A stretch of 64,000 bases of DNA from Acanthosepion lycidas (Eukaryota; Mollusca; Cephalopoda; Sepiida; Sepiidae). A program made the translations under genes and the position numbers. The DNA is taken from the NCBI GenBank assembly GCA_963932145.1, contig OZ010573.1, positions 25,868,325-25,932,324 of the forward strand, given 5' to 3'. Position 1 is the stretch's first letter; every line of letters starts with the position of its first letter. The notes beneath the pieces were generated by a model. The model worked only from the letters and a program-made list of their open reading frames with translations. It searched no databases and was not told the DNA's origin. Of the stretch, positions 36,705 to 49,003 are shown piece after piece.

Positions 36705-37060
36705 TATTGTTAAATATAACAGACAATGAATGTCTATTATGTTTGATCATGAGCCATTCTAAACTTCATATAGTTGGTTTAATTTCAGGTGCAAATAAAG
36801 ACAAAAACTGTCCAACATTTGGATATTTTTTTTATTATGCTCTTCCTTGATTTAAGCTTTTGGCTCACATGAGCCATCTTCAGAATCGTTATATGTGGGC
36901 TGAAAGCTTAGATCAAAGAAGAGCATAATAAAAAAAAAATATCCAAATGTTGGACAGTTTTTGTCTTTATTTTCTCCTGAAATTAAACCAACTATATGAA
37001 GTTTAGAATGGCTCATGATCAAACATAATAGACATTAGTTGTCTGTTATATTTGACAATG
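36705..37060. repeat. Long inverted repeat, ~158-bp arms
   Basis: The left arm 36705-36861 and right arm 36900-37060 are near-perfect complements (for example ctgtccaacatttggatat against atatccaaatgttggacag). The ~38-base loop holds ggctcacatgagcc, which read on the minus strand follows CTGAAGAT. There is no coding capacity. Whether it is a fold-back transposon or a local inverted duplication is open. Confidence 0.88.
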
Positions 37061-38059
37061 TAAGGGAATGCATGTCTGAATCCTGCTGGAGAGCGCATTT
37101 TTTTTTTTAATAAGATATCTGAAATATTCAGGCGACTAGACAAAAATAAATAAATATACTGTTTAATAAATAAACATTATCTCCTCAAATACGTATATCC
37201 ACTAAAAAATAACATTTAAAGTGATAATATACATAACTTTCCCAGCAATGAATTTTCATATTGTCCCCAGTAAGTATAAAGTCTAATTTAAAGGCTCCCA
37301 TTGTATTAAGAACATTGGGATCAGATCTATACCCCCTCTGCATAGCAAAAGGTGGGAATAGACAGAGTTTGTCCTTTTTTCATGTATACATGAAGTTCTT
37401 CTTTTTTTTTTTTTAAATAAATAAAAAGCATGTCACATTCTGTTAAAGCAAGAAAATTCTTAAATATCTGTATGAATATAATTTACATCAGAAAAAAAAT
37501 ATCTGGAAAAATTTTTTTCACAATTTGCCTCTTGATTGTTTTGCTTTATGAGATGAAAATAAAATTTTCAGTTTTCTCTGCATTTTTTAAAATGTTAACA
37601 GTTTTAGCTGTTGATTGTAAAATTATACCTCATCATTCACAACACCCCAGCTGATGTGAACTTTGATTATCACTATGAATATCTCCACATAAACCACCTG
37701 GTGTATCCCTTGTTCATCTCACCACTTTCAAGAAGCTCACTATCTCCAAGTTGCTGTGGTTAAATGGCTAATACCATGTGTATAAAATGCCTTCTTTTTT
37801 ATTTCCTGTGTTAGATAGGAAACTGCCATGTCAATGTTCTTGATACATTTGAAAGGGAAATGAAAAGGTTAGAATTTGGCACATGTTAATTAACATTACA
37901 TTAAGTCAGCTTCCATTTATGGCCAATGAAAGATGTGTTCACCTCAAATCCCTGGCATACACTATGCTCCTGTTATTTACTTGTCAGTTCATAACTTAAA
38001 TACGAGATTCTTAACCACATTAAGGGTCACCATTATATGCTGATTAATTAATTGTACAT

Positions 38060-38175
38060 TAAAATTAATTGAATATAGCACTTGGAACAAATTCCAAAGT
38101 TTCACTGCTACCTTAAATATTTGAAACTTTGCATAACACCATCTGTGTTTTCATTCACATTAACATTAGAAATTG
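38060..38175. repeat. Interspersed repeat copy (family of 35760)
   Basis: Same ordered blocks as the 35760 copy. A third, shorter copy follows the SINE at 38565-38640. Confidence 0.6.
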
Positions 38176-38319
38176 CTATATGAGATTCAATCAATCCATT
38201 GCTTTGTAGACACTGCCAGTGGAGTATAAGGCTACAGCTCTACTACACTGTGTTGCTGCTGTGGTTTCCATAGTTGGTATGTTTTCATGAGGTGGAGTTG
38301 CTAGCCTCCTGTCCAACTG

Positions 38320-38535
38320 GTTTTGAATTCAGAGTTGGCCTTCTCGTAGACTGGTTGCCAACCAAAGCTAGAGAGCCCAGTCTGCCACCTGCTTTTTAAC
38401 CTCTAGCTGGAGACAGAAGAGATGGATTCATACATTTTCATGAGTAATTGTGCAAAAGCAAACACAATGGGGTCAGCTAGAATTTGAATTCAGCATTTCA
38501 CTCTATCAATAATCACTATGTCACATGCACACACC
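38320..38535 (-). repeat. tRNA-derived SINE
   Basis: It shares ggttttgaattcagagttg, gtagactggttgccaaccaa, agagcccagtctgcc and the agctggag..agagatggattcata block with the copy at 9155. The head region at the right end is strongly diverged. Confidence 0.65.
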
Positions 38536-39361
38536 TTAAATAAGATTATTTTTGTAAATAAAATAAATTCACTGCTACCTTGGATATTCATACCCTTACA
38601 TAATGCCATCTATTCTTTGGTTAGTTACCAATATAAACAATACTACTTGTGCTTTATTTTGGTAACTAAAATTTATTAAGACATAAAATACAACATTAAT
38701 GTCTGTCCTTGACACTGGCTTTTTTTCTTTGTTTTTTTTCTCCTTAATATCATGTGACACATTTGTGTGTCATCAATGCTTTTTCCCAAAAAGCAGTTAT
38801 ACAAATCAAGATAAAAAAAGAATGCTGTCACAGTGTTGCTGATATTTATATTACCTTACATAAGATTATGAAATATATATCTATATTTTCAAAGTTTCAG
38901 TTTATAATCTAATTAATATTGCTAACAGAAAACTCTAAATAGATTTTCAAATTAAAGAATTAAGTTTTTTTTTGTTTTCTGATGAGCTATCACTGATCTT
39001 ATAAAATGAGAAATCTTCCAGAATATTAATTTATTTTTTTATTAATGATGGAACAAAATAAAAATTTTTAACTGTGATGTGAAAAACACTAAGGTTATGT
39101 ACTGTATGATTTAAAATTTCACAATGTAAACATCATGATGACGACATTGTGCTTCTGTCGAAAGTACTTGGAATAAATGAATATGTATCAACATGGTTAT
39201 TTTCTCTCTCCCTTTAATAAGGATACTAAGAAGCCTGTCCACGAATATAAGAGGATCCTATTGAAAAATAAGTAAAAAATAAGTAGACAAAACTTGTATA
39301 AATTATTCAATGAAATATGTCTTAATGAAAACATACTCCCAAAATTATATGCTTTATTTAT

Positions 39362-39366
<5 letters not shown>

Positions 39367-39431
<65 letters not shown>
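39367..39431. repeat. (TA)n microsatellite
   Basis: A short TACA lead-in, then about 57 bases of alternating TA. A further TA array lies at 39613-39646. Confidence 0.95.
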
Positions 39432-39433
<2 letters not shown>

Positions 39434-39610
39434 ATGGATTTTTTATTTATTAATCTAGCAGATTTTATTACTTTCAACGTTATTGTAGTGGATACCTATA
39501 TTTGAGTAGACGCTCCATTTATTTATTACATAATACATTTATTTTTACGTACCATCCTGAATATTCAAGAAATCATATTAAAGAAAGAAAAAAAAAAGAT
39601 GTGTTCTGCC

Positions 39611-39650
<40 letters not shown>

Positions 39651-39889
39651 GTGTATAAAGAGTTACTTAACCATAATATTGTTAAAAAATAACAAAATTA
39701 ACAAGAATAAGTCAATTTAAAAAAAAAATGCATATGCACAATGAAAAACAACTGTTTGAAGTGAAATGTGTGTGTTTGCACACACGCACACACACGTAAA
39801 ATTACAACATCCTCAATGCGTGTTTCAATTTACTCAAGATTAAACATATGGATAATATGAATAGAATAAATGATCACATATAGGTCAAT

Positions 39890-40260
39890 AAGTGCACAGG
39901 TTCCAAAATAAGGAACCCATCAACAGTACACAGACACCACCCCCAATATTAATACACTCTATATCCACCTTCAGTCTTAACACAGGCTTGTACTCTTACA
40001 TACAATCTTATAAATGCCAATACAGTTGTAGGTGGGCTAACTGACTGAGTCGGGTGTTGTACCACCATATCCTGTACATGTTCAATATGATCATGCTGGC
40101 CAAGAAACTTGTCAGATATCTTTCATAGCATGTTGGGTAGTATGGGCATCATGTAAACAGGCATTATACTCCTAGCTTAGCACATCACCATCCTGTTGCA
40201 GGAATGGTAACAGAATGGGTTAAACAATATTCTGAAAATACCTGGTGCATTGAAGAATGG
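39890..40260 (-). pseudogene. Tc1-like transposase C-terminal relic
   Basis: Read on the minus strand, through stops and frame changes, NACLHDAHTTQHAMKDI, SDKFLGQHDHIEHVQDMV and VSPPTTVLAFIRLYV, then GGYRVY, match the D-N-x-x-x-H ... E-H-V-W-D-M ... GGY-x-x-Y order of a Tc1-group C-terminus. The arginine/proline-rich central block is decayed. No terminal repeats were found. Confidence 0.5.
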
Positions 40261-40299
40261 ATAAAATTCATAAATTTTGATTTGGGTTGATTTTCCATC

Positions 40300-43200
40300 T
40301 TGTTATATACATATTTAGAGATCTGCTTCAAAAGTGCTGCTTCACTTCGCATTGGCTCACAATTAGTGACCTTATATCCTAGTTGTAGCAGCTCTGACTC
40401 ATTTGCTAAATTATGATGCTCATATCCTGGTCAGGACTGCTTCTGATTGGTGATCAAAATATGACTTAATGGCTTCACGATTCTAAATATACATCTATTT
40501 TTAGAGATGGTGAAATTTTGGTCTCCTTGTATTTATTTTTCTATCACTACAGTACCACTGAAGACATGTACAATAGTGTTGTGGCCTAAGTGGAATTCTA
40601 GACTTGAGGTACACATGCTTGTAACCCTACAATTCTAAATGACTCGTTGACACTATAAGTGCTACATTTACATCTGTGAATTTTGTAAATTTTCTTACTG
40701 CTCCTTTTACAATGCATTTATCTCAATCATTGGCTGTAATATATGACCACCCAGAGCCTTGGTCTACAGATGTACAAATGTTCATTCAACCACTGTTGCT
40801 AACATCAAAATACCACCAATGTATCTCCAAAATGACCATACAACCTCTTGAAAGTCCATAGACTGACCTCTCTCTCAGATGGCTCTGATTGAACAAAAAG
40901 AAACTTGTGCATCTCTTTGGTATGACACCTGCTTACTCTGGATTCTTTCACCACACTGAACCTTATTGAAGCACTTTATAAAGGTCAGACACAGACAGTG
41001 CACCAATAATTAGTTTTACTATATCACAAAATGGGCAAAGACTTTGAAAATTTAAGTAGAATATCTACTACTTGCTAACCCTAACCCTAACTTAACCAGG
41101 TACTCATACTTAACATTACTATGACCCAGGTCACAAATCAGTCTCATTCTTCAGGGTGTTACAGTTTTATTATGTGTGTGTGTTTGTTGATAGGTGGGTA
41201 AATTAATAAGGATGTGGCCTCATGAAGATTATTTTACCCAACAAATATTTATTTTTCAGCATAATTCTTTGCCAATGCATGTAATTCAGTGATGAATGCT
41301 TATCATATGGCTTGGACATTATACAGTGAAAATTTCAGATCAAGATTCAGCAAATAACTACAGATCAGGCCACAGCCTTCTTTATCCATCGTTCATGTGT
41401 GTGCATGAATCTGCGTGTATTGTCTAATTGACCTGACACATTTATTCTTCTTTCTTTCCTTATGAATTATTTCAGAAAAAAAAAAAATTCTTCCAAACAA
41501 TTTATCAAATACAGAATATTAATTTGTGTTCTCCTTTAAATTTATTTCTGAATGTCTTTGAAGCATTTTCTGTCATTTTAATACTTACTTTCTCTTCCTC
41601 AGCTTTTCTTTTTACACCTGTGTTATAACTTACTAAAACAATAGTCCTTTATTTATAGTGGGATGAAATTCCAATAAATCCTGATCGAGAAGGGGTTAGT
41701 GGCCAAATTATTCTCTTTCCTCACAATAATCCAGGATTTCTTTATTGTGATCATTGTGGATGTTGTCACATTGTGGAGAGTTGAAGATCCATTTGTTTCC
41801 TTTGTTTAACCCTTAGCCATACATCCTGAGAACCTTCAATGTTTCAAACTGTTTAAGCTATTTCACTCATTTTGAAGATGCACCCTCATCCCCGCCCAAA
41901 ACCATTGTATTGAAAGTTCAATCAAGTTTTCAGTCTTGGCAATCTTTATATAATCTTTTTGAAAATAAGACAATGCTCATGGGTGGGAATATGGCCTGAA
42001 AAACAAAAATGCATAAAAGTAGGTACCTCCAATATGGCTGAAAAATGGCATAGCATGATGAAAAAGGCCCCAAACTTAATAAAATAAAATAAAAAAAAAA
42101 AAAAAAAAAAAGATTTATTGTCAAAATGTTTGCTATTATTAAGAGGAAAGACCAAAGTATTTTTTATTAAATTTTTAATCCTTCCTAGAAAATTTCAAAA
42201 TTTTGGTTAAAAATCTTGTTTGTTTTTTTATGTCAGCAGTGGACGATTAGTGTTTTTTGCACTTTTTCTAGTGAAAAGCACATTGATTTGGAAATTCTTG
42301 CAAAAATCAAATAATTGTTGGATTTTAATAATTATTCACAAATAGAATTTTTTTTTTTTTACATTTTTGCCCACCACTTACTTAATTTCAAGAAATTAAA
42401 TTTCCTTTGCCCAAATTTTTTTATTAGTTAAAAGTAGAACTCCTAGGAGAATATAAATCATTCAATTTTTTTTTTTTTATTTTTTTTCAAACCACTCCTC
42501 ATTTCTGAAAAATCTGCTCCAAACCATAAACTAAAAACTAATAAAACTATGACATTACTTAATTAGAAAAGCTTTTAACTGCTTTTATAAATAAGATATA
42601 TTAAGGACACTATTGTTATAAGAAAAAAAATTTATTTCTTTTTTCGATGAATAATGAATTTTTAAAAGAATTGTTTTTATTTTTAATTATAATAATTTAA
42701 AAATCGTTTAAAATTCTGCATTACTTTATTTTAGGTGATATTGTAATTAAGTGGAAACTATATTTATGAATCAAAAATTGAAAAGCTTAATAAAAGTTGT
42801 TTGCCCACAGTATTTTTAAAATAATTTTTATTTTTTTTTTTATTTTTTTTTTTTTAAGTTTTCCATTTTTGTATTTATGTTATTCTATACATGACATTAA
42901 ATAGGTCACGTGCCGTATGAGTTGTCTTCCCTTTATTGAGAAATTCACTTGCCCACAATTCTTTATTCATTTCATGTTTACATCTCAATAGGCTTTGCAC
43001 ATCTATCTTTTCAAAGTTTTAAAACTTTAAAATAAGTTTTACTTTTTTAATTTCTATTTCACTAAATATTTTTATTTTATTGTTGGTCATACTTCAATTG
43101 AGTATTTTTCTTTTTTTTAACTTTTTCTTAAGAAGAAACAATTTAGAGAAGAAATGTTTTTTTTGTGTTAGTAATTTTTTTACATTTTTTCAGTTTATTC

Positions 43201-44940
43201 TTTTTATAGTATTTTAAATTTTATTATTTTTTTCAGAAAGCATCTTCAAACATAAGGCTATAGCACTATAGTAGCTGAAAGTCAATAAAATATTAGATAA
43301 TTGATGAAAATATGTTAATTTGTAAAAAATTACCAAGTAGTTAGAAACCAAAAAAATGCATTCACTTAGATTTCATAAATTTATTACAATTCTGGTCATC
43401 CATATTTAGTTGTCAAGACCTTAGAACATCAATTACATCAATCGTCTTATCAGAAAAACAGGACCTGTGGTTAAATGCTTGTATACTACGTTTTTTTGTT
43501 ATAAGTAAGTAATATGTTTCAAATCAGATTAATTTAAATTTGCTAATTTTTCTCAAATAACGTGTCACAAATATGTATTTTATTTTTGGAAGATTTTTAA
43601 AACCAATTATTAAATTTTGTTTACAAATGTGTTAAAATGAGAAAATGGCTGCTTGAAATAAATTTTGTGAAAGCAAGCAAAAAATTAACATTCCAATCTA
43701 TGTAATTTCTATTTGAAATACTCTAGAGAATTTTGCTTACTGGAAATAGTAAATTTAATCATTTAGCTTTCAATTAAAGCTAAAATGAAATCTTAAGAAT
43801 GCTTTTTCATTTTTAAAAATTCATTTTAAACTTTAGGTATCAAAAATTCAGTGGAGGTGCCTACATAAAAGAATATCATTGTATGATGGGAGCTGATTGT
43901 TTGTCTATTCTACAATCACAATGTGAGAAATACAAATATTTTTATGTATATAGATATGAAAGTTTTCAGTTATTCAAATCCATTATTGGGGTATTGCATC
44001 ATTTTTTAGATGCAGATATTGATATATTTTATACAATTTATCTTGTATAAAGCAATAAAGTAAAACTTACTGTTATGGAGACAAGGCTTTCAACAAAACA
44101 AAGAAACATATGAGTTATTACCCTTGAGAAGAAGGGGTAAACATTACCTGTGTACCACTTGATATTTTGACTGGACATAATTTCCAATCTTCCAACGTAC
44201 TTTTGAAATTTTTGTATTATTCCATATTAAAGGTCTTGTTCAATCTCAAGAATCTTTACTGTTTATTTTTCCCACTAAAAATTTGGAATTAACACATTTA
44301 GGTGATGTGTACAAGCCTTACCTTGCAGCAAAGTATATTAGAATTAACATGATTATTTTTTCTTCTTTATTTTATTTTTTTTTTTTTTTTTTTACTGATG
44401 CTGTACTTTGATCTAACATTCAAGCATGTGATATCTGCTTCTCCTGAATTTACATTCAAATGCCACAAAAACACTTGGCTAGCCCATTAATTGTCTTGTA
44501 TGACTGAAAAATTTCCATGTCTTGTTTTTGAAAACAATTTTCATTTGGTCATGCCATGAATCGGTTCCTAGCATACTTTGTCATCTCTTTATGTACAACT
44601 AATTCCTTCCAGGTCTTCACTATTTCTCACCTATAACTATTGTCTTATTTCACCAAGAATTTTGCTCCTCTCTTTAGAAAAGCAAATAATGGGTTTTGAT
44701 TTCAACAGAATAAGTAATTATTAATAAAACTATTGTATATGATGTAGTCTGTTTTGGAAAACAATGCCTAACCTACCTAATGACCTTGTGTAAATGGATG
44801 GCAGAACAAGGATTAGGATAGATAGAAAGAAAAAAAAAATTTACTAAGCGCTACAAAGGGTAGAAAATTGTGGAGAGCCATGACCGCCAACATCCTGACG
44901 GGGCATGGCGCATAGAAGAATATTTAAACTGTAACATATA
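40300..44940. other. AT-rich stretch without recognised gene
   Basis: 40300-41000 may be the upstream remnant of the Tc1-like element. 41000-44940 is extremely AT-rich with many homopolymer T and A tracts (for example 42085-42110, 44370-44395). It shows no exon, RNA gene or element I could support. Confidence 0.5.
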
Positions 44941-44949
44941 AATATATAA

Positions 44950-45400
44950 ACAAGGGATGCTCCAAAGGTAATGCCTTTTATTCATTTCCTTGAAATCTAC
45001 AGCAGATCCAGAGAGCACACTAAAACTATTGGATAAAGCAAGTTTACAGTTATAAAAATCACTTTGTTTTTCCACATAGTCAACACTAGTAGTTATGCGC
45101 TTTCACCTGCAAACAATGTTCATAAAAATCTGCACCAGTTGTGGCCACCCAATTTTTCACAGCAGAATCAATGCTGAAACATTACCTGTTGTCTAACAGT
45201 GCTCACATTCACTGTTTGCTCTCCATCATAAGCATTCTGCAAACATCACTAAGTGTAAGTCTTACTGCATGAAGGAATTCAATAACCAACTTCTGCTCTG
45301 TATTTGCTTTTATCTCCAGCAACATCATAAAGTCAGGGACATTACTTTTGCAATGATGGCCATCATGCATATGTATGTGTGTGGAGACAGGACTTGATTT
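44950..45400 (-). mobile_element. Internally deleted mariner-like element
   Basis: On the minus strand a mariner-like N-terminus (TEQKLVIEFLHAVRLTLSDV) is followed within about 100 bases by a C-terminal piece (AVKNWVATTGADFYEHCLQV). In full-length relatives these lie some 250 residues apart, so the catalytic core is missing. The left edge tgctccaaaggtaatgcc resembles a mariner terminus. The right end was not defined. Confidence 0.55.
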
Positions 45401-45724
45401 TGACCTTGTGCTATAAGCAATTTAAAAATAAAATCTGGTTTCACCAGCCATTGGAAGGGTTATCTCATATAAATCAGAAACACATGTTGAAAAGCAGTTA
45501 TCCAAGATAAAAATATCAGAGATCAAGCATTTGTGGATGTAGATAGTGCCAGTTTAGTGGCCACACTGTCTACATTTATCTATATCTATGTGTGTGTACA
45601 TACGATATATATTTGTGTGTAATACTTCTGTGTTACAAGAAAGGATCCACTATAAAGTGATTGGCATTCGAATGTAGTAGAGACAGAATTTTCTGTTGTT
45701 TTAAAATTTTGCAATTTCATAAAA

Positions 45725-46106
45725 TGAAACAAACTATAAGCAAGTGGCAGGGCTACATGCTGTCCGGAAAAAAGGTTATATGGACCAGGCTCTTATATAG
45801 GATATGTGTCTATCATGCACTCTTACCTATTAAAGGGGGAGGAAGCCCCAAGGTGTTTGACATGCGAGGAAGAGTACACGGTAAGCCATATGCTGACAAC
45901 ATGTAAGAACCTGAAACTAGCCCGAATCAAATATTACCGAACAAATAACCTGAAAGAACTCTTCACCACAGTCAATCCGGATAACATTTTTAAATTCTTA
46001 AAAGAACCATACCTATCTACCAAAATCTGAAAAAAAAAAAACTTAACTTTTCACATAAGTACAGTTTATAAATACAAAAACTAAATATTACTTTTGACAC
46101 AATTAT

Positions 46107-46140
<34 letters not shown>
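45725..46140 (+). mobile_element. LINE C-terminus with CCHC-like motif and 3' poly-A
   Basis: A + frame ending at 46030 reads HSYLLKGEEAPRCLTC, then TVSHMLTTC and a KELFTTVNPDNIFKFLKE tail. The C-x2-C-x7-H-x4-C spacing and this tail are typical of the end of ORF2 in RNase-H-bearing non-LTR elements of invertebrates. A frameshift near 45800 separates an upstream piece (KVIWTRLLYRICVYHALL). A long poly-A at 46112-46140 may mark the 3' end. It is 5'-truncated and in the same orientation as VPS50. Confidence 0.75.
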
Positions 46141-46143
<3 letters not shown>

Positions 46144-46555
46144 TAATTTCACTACAAAATAATAATACACAATTATAAAATCCCAACCCAATTTGCTTTG
46201 GCATTAGATGACTCACTAGGTGTTCATATGACATTAAATAAAACAAACATAAACTTGACAAATGGTAAAATATACTTATGTCTTAAATTATTTTTAACTT
46301 ATTAATAAATGGCAAATACTTTTGTTAATTACATTGTATTTATGCAAATATAAAAAAAAAATTTTTTTTGACTGCACATGTAAATTGGTAGATTCATAAA
46401 ATGTTTTCATGTGAAGAAAAAATAACACAACAGTTTAATAGCATTGTTTTTTTTATTGTTTGTTTTAAAATAACTTGGCAGTCAAGTGTTAAGATAATAC
46501 AATTTTAACTTGTATAACTAACCTGAAGTTAATATATACTAACAATACATTACCA

Positions 46556-46558
<3 letters not shown>

Positions 46559-46590
<32 letters not shown>
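46559..46590. repeat. (TA)n microsatellite
   Basis: A TA tract abuts the tRNA-like head of the SINE at 46590. Another (47079-47105) abuts its other end. Confidence 0.95.
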
Positions 46591-46593
<3 letters not shown>

Positions 46594-47078
46594 GGGCACA
46601 TGGCCAAGTGGTTAGAACGTTCACTTTCTTACTATGAGACCCAGGTTTGAATCTCACCATGGTTGATTTGTCAGGAAGGAGACTTCTTGATGTTATCAGA
46701 CACGATTGAGGCTGATCCCAGCATGCAGCACCTTTGGAAAGTGCCTGAAAAACCATACCACAGGTTGACCAAAGCCTTGTGAGTGAAATTGTGCAGAAGG
46801 AACTCCTGTGGGTCATTGATAGCTGTGCTAGCACGAAGGTACAAGTCATCGTGGCTGAGGGCTTGAGTATGCTGGCCTTGTTCAAATTGTTGATCATTCT
46901 AGATAACACACTCTCTCCCAGAAACTGTAACTAAGGTCTGCGCAGCATAGTTGCAGTATAAACCACAGATGGGCTCTGTGGGTGTTGAGCAAACACAAAT
47001 GTGCCTGAACGAGCGTCTGAAATAGGGATTGGCTTAACCACCTTACTGGACAGATATCCTCAAATACAAGTGGCCAGC

Positions 47079-47080
<2 letters not shown>
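46590..47080 (+). repeat. Long SINE with tRNA-like head
   Basis: The first ~75 bases look like a tRNA, with an A-box-like tggccaagtggttaga and a B-box-like aggtttgaatctc. The ~400-base body includes acaagtcatcgtggctgagg, cttgttcaaattgttgat, agataacacactctctc and gtgggtgttgagcaaac, all found again at 52140-52330. (TA)n tracts flank it on both sides. Confidence 0.75.
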
Positions 47081-47109
<29 letters not shown>

Positions 47110-47650
47110 ATATGTAAAAGATTAATACAAATAAAGGTAATTTGTCACTTAGCTGATTGATATTATATTTAGCTTCATCTGCATCTCGACTGTAGAGTTT
47201 TGTAGATTAACTTTTTGGATATTGTTCAATCCACTCTTCAGGATGTTTTTACACAGCAAACTTTTCTGTTTTATTGGATGTGACAGACAAAAAATGTTTA
47301 CTTTCATATTAAATTTTTCTAATGTTTTTATAGTTTTCTTTTTGGAAGAACTAAGGATGTGCACAAACTGTCCGCAATGTTTATTGTTCCAAGTACTTTT
47401 GGTCAATTCATTAGTCATATATACACACACAATATAAACAGTTACTTAATTTAAATATAATTCCAATTAAATACAAGTTGTTATTGATTTTCTTGAAGAC
47501 AATGCTGAATATTCTGACGATAGAGCCACATATAGTGTAATGTTACATTTTTTTAGATCTTATTAAAATGGGACAAGCTTATGCAAAATTAAGTTTCATA
47601 ATTATTGAGCACCCTCACCCTTTATGTGTGTGTATGTAATATATATATGT

Positions 47651-47864
47651 ATAATATAAAAGGCTCAAACACTATTAATATTAATTCCATGGTTATAATT
47701 TATTACATTGGAATCACAATCCAATTCATCAGATCTACAAATTCGAACATTTTTTTTTTTTTTTTTTTTTTTTTAATTTGTAGATCTGATGAATTGGATC
47801 ATTCAATTCCGATGTAATAAATTATAACCATGGAATATTAGTGTTTGAGCCTTTTATATTATAT
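47651..47864. repeat. Inverted repeat with poly-T loop
   Basis: The left arm 47651-47744 and right arm 47775-47864 are near-complements (ggctcaaacactattaata against tattagtgtttgagcc). A ~30-base T run forms the loop. The right arm contains ctgatgaattggatcattc. Confidence 0.88.
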
Positions 47865-48095
47865 CACTCTGTTCAGGACATTGAGTTCTACCTGGATTCT
47901 ATCCTTTTAGGAATTTTTATTTATATATATATATAATAATATAAAATACTGAAAAATGTTACCAGAACTAATCAAAAGTATTTTTCTTAGTGATGAATTC
48001 TGTAAAATGACAAACATATTGGTTTTCTTAACTATTTACCTAAAATCAATATTCAATAATCTACTAATATGTATCAGAATATATCTTTTATTTTA

Positions 48096-48281
48096 CCTCT
48101 ATATCCCCCTGGTATCAATTTAAACTGACACTTTATTTTTCCATATATCTAAACTCTAATTATAAACTTGAGAGGTGAAAATTTCCAGCTTTTTACATGA
48201 AATCAATATAATAAACAAAATGCTCACAATAAATAGGGGCAAAGAAAGCATTAGTCTAAACTGATGCTAGGAGGATAAGGG
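48096..48281. mobile_element. piggyBac-type MITE
   Basis: The ends CCTCTATATCCCCCTGGTAT and, reversed, CCCTTATCCTCCTAGCATCA continue as related inverted repeats (atttaaactga / gtttagactaa). The right flank is TTAA (48282-48285) and the left flank TTTA, which fits a decayed TTAA target site. 186 bp, no coding capacity. A relative with a nested insertion is at 57721. Confidence 0.65.
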
Positions 48282-49003
48282 TTAATATATAATATATGAT
48301 AGATCAGTAAAAGTTCTTTTGGACAAGTAGGACATTAATCTTGACCAATGACCAATTTTCTTAGTGAAATTCAATTCAGCTGTCTTTTCACCAGGAGAAA
48401 GGTTTTGTTTTTGGGGGGCTGTAGTAATAAACTGTACAATGTATATGGTCTGTACTTGTTACTTTTATTATCCCCATTAGAAAAATTTTACTATTTGTCA
48501 GTGATGGAAATGATGTAGTGAGTGAGAGAAACTCCTCAATACTGGCATTGCAGACCCCATAACCTATGAAGTGAAGATACTCACTGAAGAATTTTGGAGG
48601 GAGAAATTCCCTTTTTCCGGGTGAAATCTCACCTCCCTAGTTGTTGATTCATTAATTCACAGGCTAATGAAAAAGCACTGCCACCTCCTTCTTTTTCCTT
48701 TTTTTTTTTTTCTGGCACTTGAGACTAATAATTGACCCTAACATATTTCAGCAATGCAATATATTGCCAACAACTTATGCGACTACTTTTTTTGTTTTTT
48801 CTTCTCCTTAATCCTTAACTTATTCACCTTTATTTTTACACACTCAGTGTTACACGGCTTTTTATTGTTTTCATTAACCATTATAACTCCACACTGACTT
48901 TTGGAGTTGTATCCACTGGATCCACATTAATTTTGGGTGTGGTAAGTTTTTGAATGTTGGGTATATTACTAGCACTGTAACTTTTAGGGTTTTAAAGATA
49001 TTG

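Noticed and set aside
41086..41101. Telomere-like ctaaccctaaccctaa
   Set aside because: Only about two to three units, with no extension. A chance occurrence or a minor interstitial repeat is enough to explain it.
41660..41784. Open frame WDEIPINPDREGVSGQIILF after a possible acceptor
   Set aside because: It does not match the expected next VPS50 segment, runs to a stop without a convincing donor and has no recognised homologue.
46590..46665. Possible tRNA gene
   Set aside because: A-box- and B-box-like sequences are present, but no cloverleaf with a paired acceptor stem is evident and the unit continues as a repeat.
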